Part shown: positions 53,213 to 63,662 of the stretch, piece by piece
How positions within the stretch are numbered: the stretch's first letter is position 1
Layout: every line of letters begins with the position of its first letter
Source: Noviherbaspirillum autotrophicum
Lineage (GTDB): Bacteria > Pseudomonadota > Gammaproteobacteria > Burkholderiales > Burkholderiaceae_D
Length of the DNA stretch: 64,000 nucleotides
Reading direction: 5' to 3'
Assembly (NCBI RefSeq): GCF_000818395.1
Contig: NZ_JWJG01000028.1
Coordinates: 484,853 to 548,852 of the forward strand
Made by a program: the position numbers and the translations under genes
The notes under the pieces: model-generated
Told to the model about the DNA's origin: nothing
Seen by the model: only the letters and a program-made list of their open reading frames with translations
Databases searched by the model: none

Positions 53213-53401
53213 TCAGCTTTCGTCCGGTTCCTGCTCGGACGGCCTCAACTTCTGCATGTCTTCCCGGTTCAAGCGATGCGGCCGGTGCGGATCCTCCATC
53301 GGTTCATCCTCGGGCAGCAGGTGCTGGTCGCCGGATTTCTTTTGATTCATATGGCGCTCGGCGGACTGGACTCTGATCCTGTTCGGCGTGGTTTGGGTCA
53401 T
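53213..53401 (-). CDS. small hydrophilic protein, 62 residues
   Basis: The protein (MTQTTPNRIRVQSAERHM ...) is highly charged with many Glu, Pro and His and likely disordered. AAGGAG lies 8 bp before ATG 53401, and a strong terminator follows. Function unknown. Confidence 0.66.
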   Translation of the reverse strand: MTQTTPNRIRVQSAERHMNQKKSGDQHLLPEDEPMEDPHRPHRLNREDMQKLRPSEQEPDES

Positions 53402-53617
53402 TGCAAACTCCTTGGCTGACATCAAAAGGATCGGTGCAGGCCCTGGGCTCGCACCGCGTCGCCGTCCCAACCGCTTGCATGCATGGCCCGCAGTGGCGCG
53501 GCGTCGAATCGATGCGCGAAACCGCATCGCTGTCACTGCATTGGCAGCTCGCTGGTTAGAGGGTTTGCACTGTAGCGAGTTCGGCATTTTCCCTGCCTCT
53601 TGAGGCCCAAGCTGGTC

Positions 53618-53809
53618 TCACCGGGCGTCGTGCCTGAGCCGTTTCACGAGCAAGGCGCCGCCGAGAACAAGCGGGAGCAGAGGGATCCATTGCCAGAGCG
53701 TGTGGCGATCAAGCACACCGCTTCTTTCCAGCAATAAAACAATGCCGACCACGATCAGGATGAGCGGCCCGAGCAAGCCTTTGCTGCGCCGCGTTTGTGG
53801 ATTTTCCAT
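53618..53809 (-). CDS. small two-helix membrane protein, 63 residues
   Basis: Two hydrophobic helices (GLLGPLILIVVGIVLLLE and WIPLLPLVLGGALLV) flank a short RSGVLDRHTLW loop, with basic ends. This resembles LiaF/DUF5668-type transmembrane units. GGGAG lies 7 bp before the ATG. Confidence 0.72.
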   Translation of the reverse strand: MENPQTRRSKGLLGPLILIVVGIVLLLERSGVLDRHTLWQWIPLLPLVLGGALLVKRLRHDAR

Positions 53810-54156
53810 GCCGGTTCTCCCTGTTCAACGATATGCCGCAGCATAAGCGCCTGCGTGCAGCGGCGGAAACGCAATGCGACGAAGCGTTGGATCGAGGAAG
53901 CGAAATACCGCTTTCGCGGCGCGAAGCGGTGGCACAGTGATCGAAAACATCGACATACATGTCAGCAACTCCCTCACCCGATGCCATGCCGTAATGCGGC
54001 AAATTTCTGTGCAGGCTGGCGTCCGCCAACATCCTTGTCGTTCAGAAAACGCTCTCCCGGCCTGTCAAAACGGTGCGACGATTGCCGCAAAATTCTGTTG
54101 TTGCGCCGCAGCAAATGCTAGAATCTGCGCAGTTTCAACCATCAGGGGAATGCCGC
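53810..54156. other. intergenic region between divergent small membrane protein and parA-like genes
   Basis: No gene is supported. Promoters for both neighbours should lie here; no clear elements or parS-like repeats were seen. Confidence 0.3.
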
Positions 54157-54927
54157 ATGAAGCGCGTGATTTTCAATCAAAAGGGCGGAGTCGGGAAATC
54201 GACGATTGCGGTGAACCTGGCTGCGATCGCCGCGCAGCACGGCAAGAAGACGCTGCTCATCGACCTCGATCCGCAATGCAACTCCAGCCGCTATCTGCTG
54301 GGCGACGCGACCAAGGATGCCAGTCCGACCCTGGCCGACTACTTCGAGCAGACACTCAACTTCATCTTTTATCCGAAACCGGCTGCTGCCTTCGTGCATG
54401 CCACGGATTTCGACAATTTGGCGCTCATTCCCTCGCACCCGGCCATCGGCGAGCTGCAATCCAAGCTGGAGTCGCGCCACAAGATTTACAAGCTGCGCGA
54501 CATGCTCAACGAACTGGCCAAGGAATACGACGAGATCTATCTGGACACGCCGCCGGCCTACAACATCTTCACCCAGTCGGCGCTGATTGCGGCCGACAGC
54601 TGCCTGATCCCGTTCGACTGCGACGACTTCTCGCGCCAGGCGCTCTACACGCTGATGCAGAACGTGCAGGAGATCAAGTCGGATCACAATCCGAAGCTGG
54701 AAGTCGAAGGCATCGTGGTCAACCAGTTCGTCGCGCGCGCCAGCCTGCCACAGCGGCTGGTCGACGCGCTGAAGGCAGAAGGATTGCCGGTCTTCGACAG
54801 CAAGATCTCCAGCTCGGTCAAGATCCGCGAATCGCACGAGCGCGGCTTGCCGATGATTCACCTCGACGCGCGCCACAAGCTGAGCCAGGAATATCTCGCG
54901 CTGTACGAGGAACTGCAGGCGCCGTAA
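54157..54927 (+). CDS. ParA-family ATPase
   Basis: The 256-residue protein has the deviant Walker A KGGVGKST (K9-T16), LLIDLDPQCNSS near 38 and LDTPPAYN near 129 (Walker B region). ParA-like ATPases position plasmids, chromosomes or large protein assemblies such as chemosensory clusters. No ParB or parS is adjacent, so this is an orphan type, perhaps for cell-pole or cluster positioning. ATG 54157 is chosen by the family N-terminus. Confidence 0.9.
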   Translation: MKRVIFNQKGGVGKSTIAVNLAAIAAQHGKKTLLIDLDPQCNSSRYLLGDATKDASPTLADYFEQTLNFIFYPKPAAAFVHATDFDNLALIPSHPAIGELQSKLESRHKIYKLRDMLNELAKEYDEIYLDTPPAYNIFTQSALIAADSCLIPFDCDDFSRQALYTLMQNVQEIKSDHNPKLEVEGIVVNQFVARASLPQRLVDALKAEGLPVFDSKISSSVKIRESHERGLPMIHLDARHKLSQEYLALYEELQAP

Positions 54928-55066
54928 TCCGCGCTCCCCGCCGCGCTCTTTTTCATGCCTTCCCGGACCGAACCGGCAGATGTCTGTGCCATGTCATTCA
55001 TCGATTGTTATCATTCGATTAATTTCATGGACTGCACATTGACATCAGCCTTGGGAGGGGCGTTTC

Positions 55067-55777
55067 ATGGAGAAAAGAATGCCGGTGAGTGCTTGCCTGC
55101 TTGCCGCGACACTGGCCGCATGCGGTGGAGGCGGCGATACGCCAGCCGACACGATGGCGGCCCGTGCCGAATTTGTGGCGCGCACGACCAGGCAGGGCGA
55201 TGAGCGCGTGTACGAAATTGTCGAAAAATATAACGACAACGCAACGCTGACGTATACGAGAAAAACGGTGCAGACCGCGCTGAACGCGGACAACTCTGGG
55301 GAAAGGCAGACGCTCGACGCCAACAACGTCCTGCTGCAAAGCCTGCGCTACGATGCCAATGGAATTCGTTCCGTCACCTCTTACCCATCGGGCGTGACGT
55401 GTAGTCCCAATGTGGCGCTCAACCATTTTCCCGACGTCCTCAGAACGGGCCAGACGGTCGACAACAACTACACGGACAGCTGTTCCAACGGGTATGCGTA
55501 CAAGACGGAAGAGAAGGCAGCCGTCGCCGGCGCCGAGCCGGTCGAGGTGAACGGGGTCACCTATAACGCCGTCAAGGAAACGGCCACGGTCAGCATCGAA
55601 ACCATCCCGCCTGCTCCCGGTGAAAGCACCAAGTACGCCGTCAACGAGGCCATCTGGATCGACCCCGTGCTGGGGCTGACTGTGAAGGAAACGATGACCT
55701 TTAGCTATCCGGTGCCGCCTGCCGGGCACTATCGAGTGTCGTCGACCAGGTCGCTGGTGAGCTACGTGAACAAATAA
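55067..55777 (+). CDS. lipoprotein of unknown function
   Basis: The 236-residue protein has a lipoprotein signal ending TLAAC (Cys 19) and GGGGD. The rest is beta-rich with three further Cys (VTCSPN, DSCSNG). GGGAGGGG lies before the ATG. No family was recognised; envelope location is inferred. Confidence 0.72.
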   Translation: MEKRMPVSACLLAATLAACGGGGDTPADTMAARAEFVARTTRQGDERVYEIVEKYNDNATLTYTRKTVQTALNADNSGERQTLDANNVLLQSLRYDANGIRSVTSYPSGVTCSPNVALNHFPDVLRTGQTVDNNYTDSCSNGYAYKTEEKAAVAGAEPVEVNGVTYNAVKETATVSIETIPPAPGESTKYAVNEAIWIDPVLGLTVKETMTFSYPVPPAGHYRVSSTRSLVSYVNK

Positions 55778-55787
55778 TCCGGCAGTG

Positions 55788-55818
55788 CCAGGGCATGATG
55801 CCCTGGCCGCGCGTTTTT
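55788..55818. terminator. hairpin between convergent genes
   Basis: CCAGGGCA-TGA-TGCCCTGG forms a perfect 8-bp stem with a 3-nt loop 10 bp past the lipoprotein gene; TTTTT follows 7 bp later. The T-run touches the end of the convergent ligase gene. Confidence 0.55.
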
Positions 55819-58495
55819 ACAGTGCCCGCACGCACAACCTGAAGTCTGGATCGTCCTCGTAGCGCTTGATCTCGAAATCGAGGCTCTTCATCAGCTTGAG
55901 CATGGTGGTGTTATTGGTGAGCACCAGCCCTTCGATATGCGCCAGGCCCTTGCTGCGGGCCACATCCATGATTGACAGCATCAGGCGCGAGCCCATGCCC
56001 TGGCCGCTGAAATCGTCGGCGATCGCCAGCGAAAACTCGCAGGTGCTCAAGTCCGGATTGGTTACGTAGCGCGACACGCCGATGATGCGCTCGGTTTCGG
56101 TGAAGCCGCCGTCCTCGTTCGGCACGCGGTGGCGGTGCACGGCCACCAGCGCCATTTCGCGGTCGTAGTCGATCAGCGTGAAGCGCGCCAGCATCTTCAC
56201 CGACAGTTCCCGCATCGACGACACGAAGCGGAAGTAGCGGCTTTGCGGCGACATGGCGCGCACGAAATCCTGCAGCATTTGCGCGTCGTCGGGGCGGATC
56301 GGACGCACGTTGTAATGGCCGCCGCCGCGCAGCGGCCATTCCTGCGCATAGTCCGCCGGATAGGGCAGGATTGCGAGGTGGTGGTAGTTGTCGGCGCCGC
56401 CCGCCGCATGGTCGATCACAATGCGCGCGTCCACCGCCAGGGCGCCGTTGGCGTCGACGATGACCGGGTTGATATCCATCTCGCGCAGCTGCGGCAGCGC
56501 GCACACCATTTCCGACACGCGCAAGAGGATCTGCTCGATCGCCTCGCGATCCGCCGGCGGCGCGCCGCGCCAGGCGTCAAGCGTCTCGGCGCAGCGTGCG
56601 CGGTCGATTAAGCGCTGCGCGAGGAACTGGTTGAGCGGCGGCAGTTCGATGGCGCGGTCGGCGATCAGCTCGATCATGGTGCCGCCGGCGCCGAACGAAA
56701 TCACAGGGCCGAACGGCTGGTCGGTGGACACGCCGATGAACAGTTCACGTCCGTTGGTCTTGCCCGACATGTTCTGCACCGTCACGCCGTTGATGCGCGC
56801 CTCGGGGCGCAGGCGTGCGACGGTGGCCATCATGTCCTGCCAGGCGTCGCGCACCGCCGCACCGTTCTGCAGGTTCAGCACCACGCCGTGCACGTCCGAC
56901 TTGTGCGAGATGTCGGGCGAATCGATCTTCAGCGCCACCGGATAGCCGAGCTGATTGGCCACCAGCATCGCCTCGTTGGCCGAGCGCGCCAGAATGGTCT
57001 TCGTCACCGGGATATGGAAGGCCGACAGCAGCGCCTTCGACTCCATTTCGGTGAGCACCTTGCGGCGTTCGGTCAGTACGCTCTCGATCAGGATGCGCGC
57101 CCCCTCCAGGTCCGGCTTGGCCAGTTGCGACAGCGGGGGCGGGGTTTGGTGCAGCAGTTGCTGGTTCTGGTGGAACGACGCGATGTTGAAGAAGGCGCCG
57201 ACGGCCGCCTCCGGCGTGCGGAAGGTGGGAATCGCAGCGTTGTTCAGAATGACGCGTGCGGCGGCGACTTGATTGTCGCCCATCCAGCAGGTGATCAGCG
57301 GCTTGCCCACGTTCGGATGCACTTCGGCCAGCGCCTGCGCGACCGCGGAGGAATCGATTCCCGGCTTGGGAGACAGGATCACCAGGATGCCGTCCACATT
57401 CTTGCTGGCGGCGCAGGCGTTGATGGCCGCACGGTAGTGGCCGGCTTCGGCATCTTCGGCCAGGTCGATCAGCGCCGACAGGCTGGCCAGCGGTGACAAT
57501 TGCGGCTTGAGCTCGGCGCAGCCTTCCGGCGACAGCGTCGCCAGTTCCAGTCCGAGCGCATCGGCCCAGTCCGCGGCAAGTACGCCCGGGCCGCCGCCGT
57601 TGGTGATGATCGCCAGGCGCTTGCCGACCGGCAGAAAGCGCGAAGCCAGGCATTTTGCCGCCGAAAAAAGCTGCACGAAGGAGCGCACCCGCACCGCGCC
57701 GGCGCGCTGCAGCGCCGCGTCGAACACGTCGTCGCTGCCGACGATGGTGCCGGAGTGGGTGAGTGCGGCTTTCGAGCCGGCCGGCTTGCGGCCGGCCTTG
57801 AGCACGATTACCGGCTTGGCGTTGGCGGCGGCGCGCAGCGCGCTCATGAAGCGGCGCGCATTGCGGATGCCTTCCAGGTAGACCACGATGCTTTGCGTGC
57901 CGCGGTCGTCGGCCAGGAAATCGAGCACCTGCGCGATGTCGACGGCGGTATTGGGGCCGAGCGACACGACGTGCGAGAAGCCGACCTTGTTCTTGACCGC
58001 CCAGTCGAGGATGGACGCGGTCAGCGCGCCCGACTGCGACACCAGCGCAAGCGAGCCTTCCTGTGCCATCGGCCCGAGCACGCTGGCGTTGAGGTGCTGG
58101 CGCGGACGCTGGAAGCCGGCGCTGTTGGGGCCGAGCAGGTAGATGCCGTGGCGGCGCGCGATCGTGTGCAGTTCGGTGCCCAGGGCCGAGTCCACGCCGT
58201 TGGAGATGATCAGCGCGGCCTTGCTCTGGATGCGGCCAGCCACTTCCAGCGCCGCGACCAGCTGCTCGCTGGGCAAAGCGATGATGGCAAGGTCCGAGCG
58301 CGATTGCGCCAGTTCGCTCAAGGTGCCGGTCATGCCGATGTCGAGATAGGTGACCGGGCCGGCGAAGCCGCCGTCGCGCAATTGCTCAACCACCAGGCGC
58401 GCTTGAGGGCTCTGGGTGTCCGGCGCTTCCGGATTGCCGGCGAACACGACAATCGAGCGGGGGGAGAAAAGAGGAGTCAGATAGTGCTTGTCCAT
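55817..58495 (-). CDS. acetate-CoA ligase (ADP-forming)/GNAT fusion, probable protein lysine acetyltransferase
   Basis: The 892-residue protein has, in order, a CoA-binding domain (1-140, SIVVFAGNPEAPD), succinyl-CoA-ligase-like domains (150-460, SQSGALTASILDWA, ALTHSGTIVG, NGGGPGVLAADWA), an ATP-grasp domain (480-700, SHKSDVHGVVLNL), and a C-terminal GNAT domain (720-892, GQGMGSRLMLSIMDVA acetyl-CoA loop). This is the Pat/PatZ architecture that acetylates acetyl-CoA synthetase and other proteins. Whether the ligase half is active is unclear; a His in ALTHSG is kept. The AcuC-like deacetylase gene lies just upstream on the same strand. Confidence 0.9.
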   Translation of the reverse strand: MDKHYLTPLFSPRSIVVFAGNPEAPDTQSPQARLVVEQLRDGGFAGPVTYLDIGMTGTLSELAQSRSDLAIIALPSEQLVAALEVAGRIQSKAALIISNGVDSALGTELHTIARRHGIYLLGPNSAGFQRPRQHLNASVLGPMAQEGSLALVSQSGALTASILDWAVKNKVGFSHVVSLGPNTAVDIAQVLDFLADDRGTQSIVVYLEGIRNARRFMSALRAAANAKPVIVLKAGRKPAGSKAALTHSGTIVGSDDVFDAALQRAGAVRVRSFVQLFSAAKCLASRFLPVGKRLAIITNGGGPGVLAADWADALGLELATLSPEGCAELKPQLSPLASLSALIDLAEDAEAGHYRAAINACAASKNVDGILVILSPKPGIDSSAVAQALAEVHPNVGKPLITCWMGDNQVAAARVILNNAAIPTFRTPEAAVGAFFNIASFHQNQQLLHQTPPPLSQLAKPDLEGARILIESVLTERRKVLTEMESKALLSAFHIPVTKTILARSANEAMLVANQLGYPVALKIDSPDISHKSDVHGVVLNLQNGAAVRDAWQDMMATVARLRPEARINGVTVQNMSGKTNGRELFIGVSTDQPFGPVISFGAGGTMIELIADRAIELPPLNQFLAQRLIDRARCAETLDAWRGAPPADREAIEQILLRVSEMVCALPQLREMDINPVIVDANGALAVDARIVIDHAAGGADNYHHLAILPYPADYAQEWPLRGGGHYNVRPIRPDDAQMLQDFVRAMSPQSRYFRFVSSMRELSVKMLARFTLIDYDREMALVAVHRHRVPNEDGGFTETERIIGVSRYVTNPDLSTCEFSLAIADDFSGQGMGSRLMLSIMDVARSKGLAHIEGLVLTNNTTMLKLMKSLDFEIKRYEDDPDFRLCVRAL

Positions 58496-58626
58496 GTTGG
58501 CTAATCGTCAATCGTTATATTGTTTTCGGGCGTATGTCATGCAAGTAGCAGGCCATATGTTTGCCTCCGCCAACCGGATAGCGTTCTTATCACGGGTCTG
58601 TTGCCCGCTTATAAATTCTGCCGGCG

Positions 58627-59553
58627 TCAGTCGGCGCCGATCAATACCTTGACGTGCGCGGCGACGCTGCGCGCCAGCGGAGACATGACATAGCCGCCTT
58701 CCAGGCAGGATACGACGCGTCCTTGCGCATGGCGCTGCGCCACCTGCATGATCTGCCGCGTCACCCATTCGTAATCGGCTTCGACAAGGCCCAGGTTGCC
58801 CATGTCGTCTTCGCGGTGGCCGTCGAACCCGGCCGAGATGAAGATCATCTGCGGGCGGAACATGTCAAGCGCGGGCAGCCAGTGCTCCGTGACTCCGGCG
58901 CGAAATGCCTCGCCGCCGGAATGCGGCGCCAGACCGACATTGATCATGTTGGGCCCGCGTGGAACGGAGCCGCGATACGGATACAGATTCTTTTCGAAGG
59001 TCGAGCACATCAGCACGCGCACGTCATCGTACAGGATATCTTCGCTGCCGTTGCCGTGATGGACGTCGAAATCGACCAGTGCCACGCGCTCCAGTCCGTG
59101 CACATCGAGCGCATGGCGGATGCCGACCGCCACGTTATTGAAGAAGCAAAAACCGCCGGCCGCGTTGCGTTCCGCGTGATGTCCCGGCGGGCGCACGTTG
59201 CAGAAGGCGACCGTCGCCTTGCGCTGCACCACCAGGTCGGTGGCCAGCACCGCCGCGCCGGCCGCGCGCAGGGCGGCCAGATAGGTGTAGCTGTTCATCC
59301 AGGTGTCGGGATCGACCTGCGCATAGCCTTCGCCCGGTGCCATATTCGCGATCTCGCGCACGTAGGACAGTGAATGGGCGCGCGCGAGCTGCTCTTCGGA
59401 CGCCAGCGGCGCGTCATATGGCCGCATGTAGTCGAGCAGCCCCTTGATCAGCAAATGGTCGCTGATGGCGCCGATGCGTTCCGGGCATTCCGGGTGGTGT
59501 TCACCCATCTCGTGTCGCACGCAGTCGCTATGCGAAATATAGGCAGGCAGCAT
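58627..59553 (-). CDS. histone-deacetylase-family protein, AcuC-like
   Basis: The 308-residue protein has the zinc deacetylase motifs: RPPGHHAERN near 130, VDFDVHHGNGSED near 169 (Zn ligands), SAGFDGHREDD near 258 and CLEGGY near 291. Bacterial members remove acetyl groups from lysine (AcuC) or acetyl-polyamines. It lies 131 bp upstream of the Pat-like acetyltransferase gene, same strand, suggesting opposed acetylation and deacetylation of one target set. Acetylpolyamine amidohydrolase activity is possible. ATG 59553 is the likely start; ATG 59571 is an alternative. Confidence 0.9.
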   Translation of the reverse strand: MLPAYISHSDCVRHEMGEHHPECPERIGAISDHLLIKGLLDYMRPYDAPLASEEQLARAHSLSYVREIANMAPGEGYAQVDPDTWMNSYTYLAALRAAGAAVLATDLVVQRKATVAFCNVRPPGHHAERNAAGGFCFFNNVAVGIRHALDVHGLERVALVDFDVHHGNGSEDILYDDVRVLMCSTFEKNLYPYRGSVPRGPNMINVGLAPHSGGEAFRAGVTEHWLPALDMFRPQMIFISAGFDGHREDDMGNLGLVEADYEWVTRQIMQVAQRHAQGRVVSCLEGGYVMSPLARSVAAHVKVLIGAD

Positions 59554-60202
59554 GCGGGGCTCGCTCTCCATCAGTTCGGCAGAAGTGGGAATGGCATCGC
59601 GCACTGCGCCGGCCGGCAGCGCAAGCCGCAGCATTTGCGGCTTGCCCACCCGGCAAGCACGACCGACGCCGCAAAGACGGCTACATTCTTAATGGATGGT
59701 AGAAGCGTTTATTTTATGTTTCCCTGCGGTAAATCAATTTTTACAAGAATCGCCTTGCGGGAAAACCGGGGGCGCTGCAGGCCTGGCTACGTGCTCCTTC
59801 ACCAATGTGGCGCCACACTTCGAGTAAATAAAAGGCGGGAACGTGATTTTGTTTTTTTACCATTTATCAATTCTGCGATGAAGCGTGAGAAAAATTCCCG
59901 AATTTAAGAAGCTGGCCTATGCTTTTCCCCGGCTGGCGGCGCACCATGAACCCGCTCCCCAGGCCGCTGTCCGAACGGAAAAGCGGTGGGTACGGAGAGC
60001 GATGAGGCAGTGGCGAATAGCGCCGTCGATGGGGCAGCTGGCATGCCGATGCGGTTTGCGGGATGACTGGACAGCCTGGCATCGCGGCGCTAAGCTGGAG
60101 TTGCGATTTGGAAATTATTTGTAGAATGAAATTCAAAGCGAGCTGCCTTTGGCACAGCCACTCATGCCGGCAACCGGTCTTTGAACACGCCTGAAACCCA
60201 CT
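59554..60202. other. intergenic region between divergent deacetylase and cyclase genes
   Basis: No gene is supported in 649 bp. An AT-rich patch lies at 59690-59880. A weak promoter-like pair TTGCGA (60101-60106) and TAGAAT (60122-60127) with a short 15-bp spacer could serve the cyclase gene. Confidence 0.35.
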
Positions 60203-61444
60203 ATGTCCAGCGAGCGCCCTTCGGCAGATGAAACAGCCATGCTCCATCCGGAGCTGGAGCAAAGCTTCTGGACCCGGCGGAAGAAATTCCCGGCGGCGAT
60301 GGAGCAAGCATTCCAGGCGGAGATGGATCGCCTGCGCGACTTGCGCGTGCGCCGCACCGGGCTGGTTGCGGTGGTGCTGTATGCCGCGTTCGCCGTCACC
60401 GACCGCGTGATGGTGCCCGATGTATACCAGCAAGCCCTGGCCATCCGCTTCTTGCTCGTGATCCCTCTGCTGCTGCTGGCAACCTTTGGCATCGCCCACG
60501 TCAAGAAACCGCTGTTGCGCGAAATCCTGCTGTCATCCGTCGTGGTAATCACCGGCGCCAGCCTGCCGTGGATCTTCAGCCTGAGCCACCATCCGAATGC
60601 CGCTTACTATGAAACCGGCATCACGCTGGTCATCCTGTTCGGCAATATCGTGCTGAACCTGCGCTTTCGCGACGCGGTGGTCAGTTCCGTCATCCTGATG
60701 GGCGCGTATGCCGTGTTTTTGTGCGTGCAGCACAAGCTGCCACCGGAAGTCCGGCTGAACAACGGCTTGTTCTCTTTTGCCCTGGTCGTGATCAGCCTGA
60801 TCGCCAATTTCCGGACCGACCAGGACCAGCGCCGCGCCTACCTGGCGCGTTCGCGTGAACGGGCGCGCAACGCCGAACTCAGCCATGCAGTCGAATTGCT
60901 CGGCAAACTGTCGTCGGAAGACGCGCTGACGCAGGTGGCAAACCGGCGCGAGTTCGACCGCCGCCTCGACCTGGAATGGGCGCGCGCCAAGCGCGAGGGC
61001 CAGTTCCTGGCGCTGATCCTGATCGACGTCGATTGCTTCAAGGCGTACAACGACCATTACGGACACCCCGCCGGCGACGCCTGCCTGCGCGGCATCGCCG
61101 GTAGGCTGGCGTCGGTGCTCAAGCGCTCGTCCGACTTGGTGGCTCGCTTCGGTGGCGAGGAATTCGTGGCGCTGCTGCCGGCCACCGGCGCCGGGGAAGC
61201 GGCGGCCCTGGCCGAACGCATGCGGCTTGCCGTGCGCGAACTGAATCTGCCGCACGCAGCATCGACGGCAGCGCCGATCGTCACCGCCAGCTTCGGCGTG
61301 TACGCCGTGCAGCCGGTCGACGATGAACAGGCGTCGACCCTGCTGGACAAGGCCGATGCAGCCCTGTATCGCGCCAAGCAGGGCGGGCGCGACAGGGTGG
61401 TGGCGGACATGCCGCCCGAATACCAGGCCGGTGCCACCCAGTAA
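60203..61444 (+). CDS. membrane diguanylate cyclase (GGDEF)
   Basis: The 413-residue protein has a charged N-terminal segment (1-50), about six membrane helices (52-203), and a GGDEF domain with SEDALTQVANRREF, IDVDCFKAYND, I-site RSSD at 308-311 and GGEEF at 317-321. It should make c-di-GMP with product inhibition. ATG 60203 is taken; ATG 60239 is possible. The gamma-glutamylcyclotransferase gene follows 11 bp downstream. Confidence 0.92.
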   Translation: MSSERPSADETAMLHPELEQSFWTRRKKFPAAMEQAFQAEMDRLRDLRVRRTGLVAVVLYAAFAVTDRVMVPDVYQQALAIRFLLVIPLLLLATFGIAHVKKPLLREILLSSVVVITGASLPWIFSLSHHPNAAYYETGITLVILFGNIVLNLRFRDAVVSSVILMGAYAVFLCVQHKLPPEVRLNNGLFSFALVVISLIANFRTDQDQRRAYLARSRERARNAELSHAVELLGKLSSEDALTQVANRREFDRRLDLEWARAKREGQFLALILIDVDCFKAYNDHYGHPAGDACLRGIAGRLASVLKRSSDLVARFGGEEFVALLPATGAGEAAALAERMRLAVRELNLPHAASTAAPIVTASFGVYAVQPVDDEQASTLLDKADAALYRAKQGGRDRVVADMPPEYQAGATQ

Positions 61445-61455
61445 GGGGACGGACG

Positions 61456-61860
61456 ATGCCTTGCCACGTCTTCACCTATGGCTCGCTGATGTTCGCGCCC
61501 GTCTGGCAGCGCGTGGTGCGCGGGCAGTATCGGGCGCAGCCGGCCCGCCTCGCCGGTTTTGCACGCTTTGCCATTGCAGGCGAAACGTACCCTGGCATGG
61601 TGGCGCAGGCCGGTGCAGCGGTGGACGGCGTGTTGTATCGGGACGTCGACGAGCGCGACCTGGCGGGGCTCGATGCGTTCGAGGGGGAGGATTACCGGCG
61701 CATTACTGTGCGCGTTGCGCCCGACGCCGCCGCCACGTTGGAAGCGCAAACCTATCTCTACCTGCTGCCGCAAAAGTTGACACCTTCGCCATGGCAGGCG
61801 GACGCGTTCCAGATGGAGCGCTTCATCGGCAGCTATTGCCGGGATAGGCTGGGCGGGTGA
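61456..61860 (+). CDS. gamma-glutamylcyclotransferase (AIG2-like)
   Basis: The 134-residue protein begins HVFTYGSLMF, the substrate-binding YGSL loop, and has the acidic catalytic region LDAFEGEDYRRITV near 72. Members cyclise gamma-glutamyl compounds to 5-oxoproline. AAGGGGAC lies before the ATG; the gene is probably co-transcribed with the cyclase. Confidence 0.88.
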   Translation: MPCHVFTYGSLMFAPVWQRVVRGQYRAQPARLAGFARFAIAGETYPGMVAQAGAAVDGVLYRDVDERDLAGLDAFEGEDYRRITVRVAPDAAATLEAQTYLYLLPQKLTPSPWQADAFQMERFIGSYCRDRLGG

Positions 61861-61928
61861 AGCCGGTATAATTCTCCCCATCCTCCAACTTCACATTGGG
61901 CAGCCGCTCGGTTGCCCCTTTTCATTCC

Positions 61929-63656
61929 ATGCTCGCTTCACAAAAACAACAGATTATCGACCTGTTCCAGGCCGCACTCGCGCCCATCGTCGCCGGCACT
62001 GATTTGATACCGAACGTCGTGCTGGAGCGCCCGCGCGATCCGTCGCACGGCGACATCGCCTGCAACATCGCCATGCAGCTGGCCAAGCCGCTGAAAAAGA
62101 ATCCGCGCGAACTGGCGCAGGCGATCGTCGCCTCGATCCTCGCCAACAAGGGGGCGCTGATCGACACGGCTGACATCGCCGGCCCCGGCTTCATCAATCT
62201 GCGCGTCGCCGCTGCCGCCAAGCAGGCAGTGGTGCAGGCGATCCTGTCCGAAGGCGCGCGTTTCGGCCAAGGCACGGCCGGCGCCGGCAAGAAAGTGATG
62301 GTCGAATTCGTGTCGGCCAACCCGACCGGACCCTTGCACGTCGGCCATGGCCGCCAAGGCGCATTGGGCGACGCGCTGTCGTCGTTGCTGGAAGTGCAAG
62401 GCTACGACGTCACGCGCGAGTTCTATTACAACGATGCCGGCGCCCAGATCGGCAATCTGGCGTACTCGGTGCAGGCGCGCGCGCGCGGCTTGAAGCCGGG
62501 CGACGAGCACTGGCCGGAGTCGGCCTACAACGGCGACTACATCGCCGACATCGCCGCCGACTTCCTGGCGAAGAAAACCGTATCCGCCAGTGACGGCGCG
62601 CCGGTCACCGCCAGCGGCGACCCCAACGACCTCGAATCGATCCGCATGTTCGCGGTTGCCTACCTGCGCCACGAGCAGGACCTCGATTTGCAGGCGTTTG
62701 GCGTTAAGTTCGACAACTACTACCTCGAATCCTCGCTGTATCACGACGGCAAGGTGGAAGCGGCGGTGCAGGCATTGGTCAAAGCCGGCAAGACCTACGA
62801 GCTGGACGGCGCGCTGTGGCTGAAGACCACCGAGTACGGCGACGACAAGGACCGCGTGATGAAGAAGTCCGACGGCTCCTACACCTATTTCGTGCCGGAC
62901 GTCGCCTACCACATCACCAAGTGGCAGCGCGGCTTTGCCAAGGCGATCAACGTGCAGGGCAGCGACCACCACGGCACGATTGCGCGCGTGCGCGCCGGCC
63001 TGCAGGCAGTCGGCGTGGGCATCCCGCAAGGCTTCCCCGACTACGTGTTGCACAAGATGGTGACCGTGATGAAGAACGGCGAGGAAGTGAAGATTTCCAA
63101 GCGTGCCGGCTCGTATGTCACCGTGCGCGACTTGATCGAATGGTCGGCGGGGGACGCCAAGAATGAAAGCGGCGAGCGCGACATCACGCGCGGGCGCGAC
63201 GCCGTGCGCTTCTTCCTCATTTCGCGCAAGGCCGACACCGAATTCACGTTCGATGTCGATCTGGCCTTGTCGCAATCCGACGAGAACCCGGTGTATTACG
63301 TGCAGTACGCCCATGCGCGCATCTGCTCGGTGCTGGCGCAATGGGGCGGAGACGAAAACACGGTGAATCATGTCGACTTGTCACCACTGACTTCGCCGCG
63401 CGAAGCCGCGCTGTTGGCCAAGCTGGCCGAATATCCGGAAATGCTGCAGAAAGCACTCGACGAACTCGGTCCGCATCAGGTAGCGTTCTATCTGCGCGAC
63501 CTGGCCGGCGAGCTGCACAGCTATTACAACGCCGAACGGGTTTTGGTCGACGATGCGTCCACCAAAATGGCGCGTCTGGCGTTATTGTGTGCGACACGCC
63601 AGGTATTGCGTAACGGTTTGGCGCTGATCGGCGTATCGGCACCGTCAAGAATGTAG
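61929..63656 (+). CDS. argS: arginyl-tRNA synthetase
   Basis: The 575-residue class I synthetase has the HIGH-type motif [14 protein letters not shown] near 138, [17 protein letters not shown] near 346, and [11 protein letters not shown] near 390 (KMSKS equivalent). The C-terminal anticodon domain ends in [12 protein letters not shown]. It charges tRNA-Arg. The start at 61929 matches the family. Confidence 0.96.
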   Translation: MLASQKQQIIDLFQAALAPIVAGTDLIPNVVLERPRDPSHGDIACNIAMQLAKPLKKNPRELAQAIVASILANKGALIDTADIAGPGFINLRVAAAAKQAVVQAILSEGARFGQGTAGAGKKVMVEFVSANPTGPLHVGHGRQGALGDALSSLLEVQGYDVTREFYYNDAGAQIGNLAYSVQARARGLKPGDEHWPESAYNGDYIADIAADFLAKKTVSASDGAPVTASGDPNDLESIRMFAVAYLRHEQDLDLQAFGVKFDNYYLESSLYHDGKVEAAVQALVKAGKTYELDGALWLKTTEYGDDKDRVMKKSDGSYTYFVPDVAYHITKWQRGFAKAINVQGSDHHGTIARVRAGLQAVGVGIPQGFPDYVLHKMVTVMKNGEEVKISKRAGSYVTVRDLIEWSAGDAKNESGERDITRGRDAVRFFLISRKADTEFTFDVDLALSQSDENPVYYVQYAHARICSVLAQWGGDENTVNHVDLSPLTSPREAALLAKLAEYPEMLQKALDELGPHQVAFYLRDLAGELHSYYNAERVLVDDASTKMARLALLCATRQVLRNGLALIGVSAPSRM

Positions 63657-63662
63657 GAAAGT

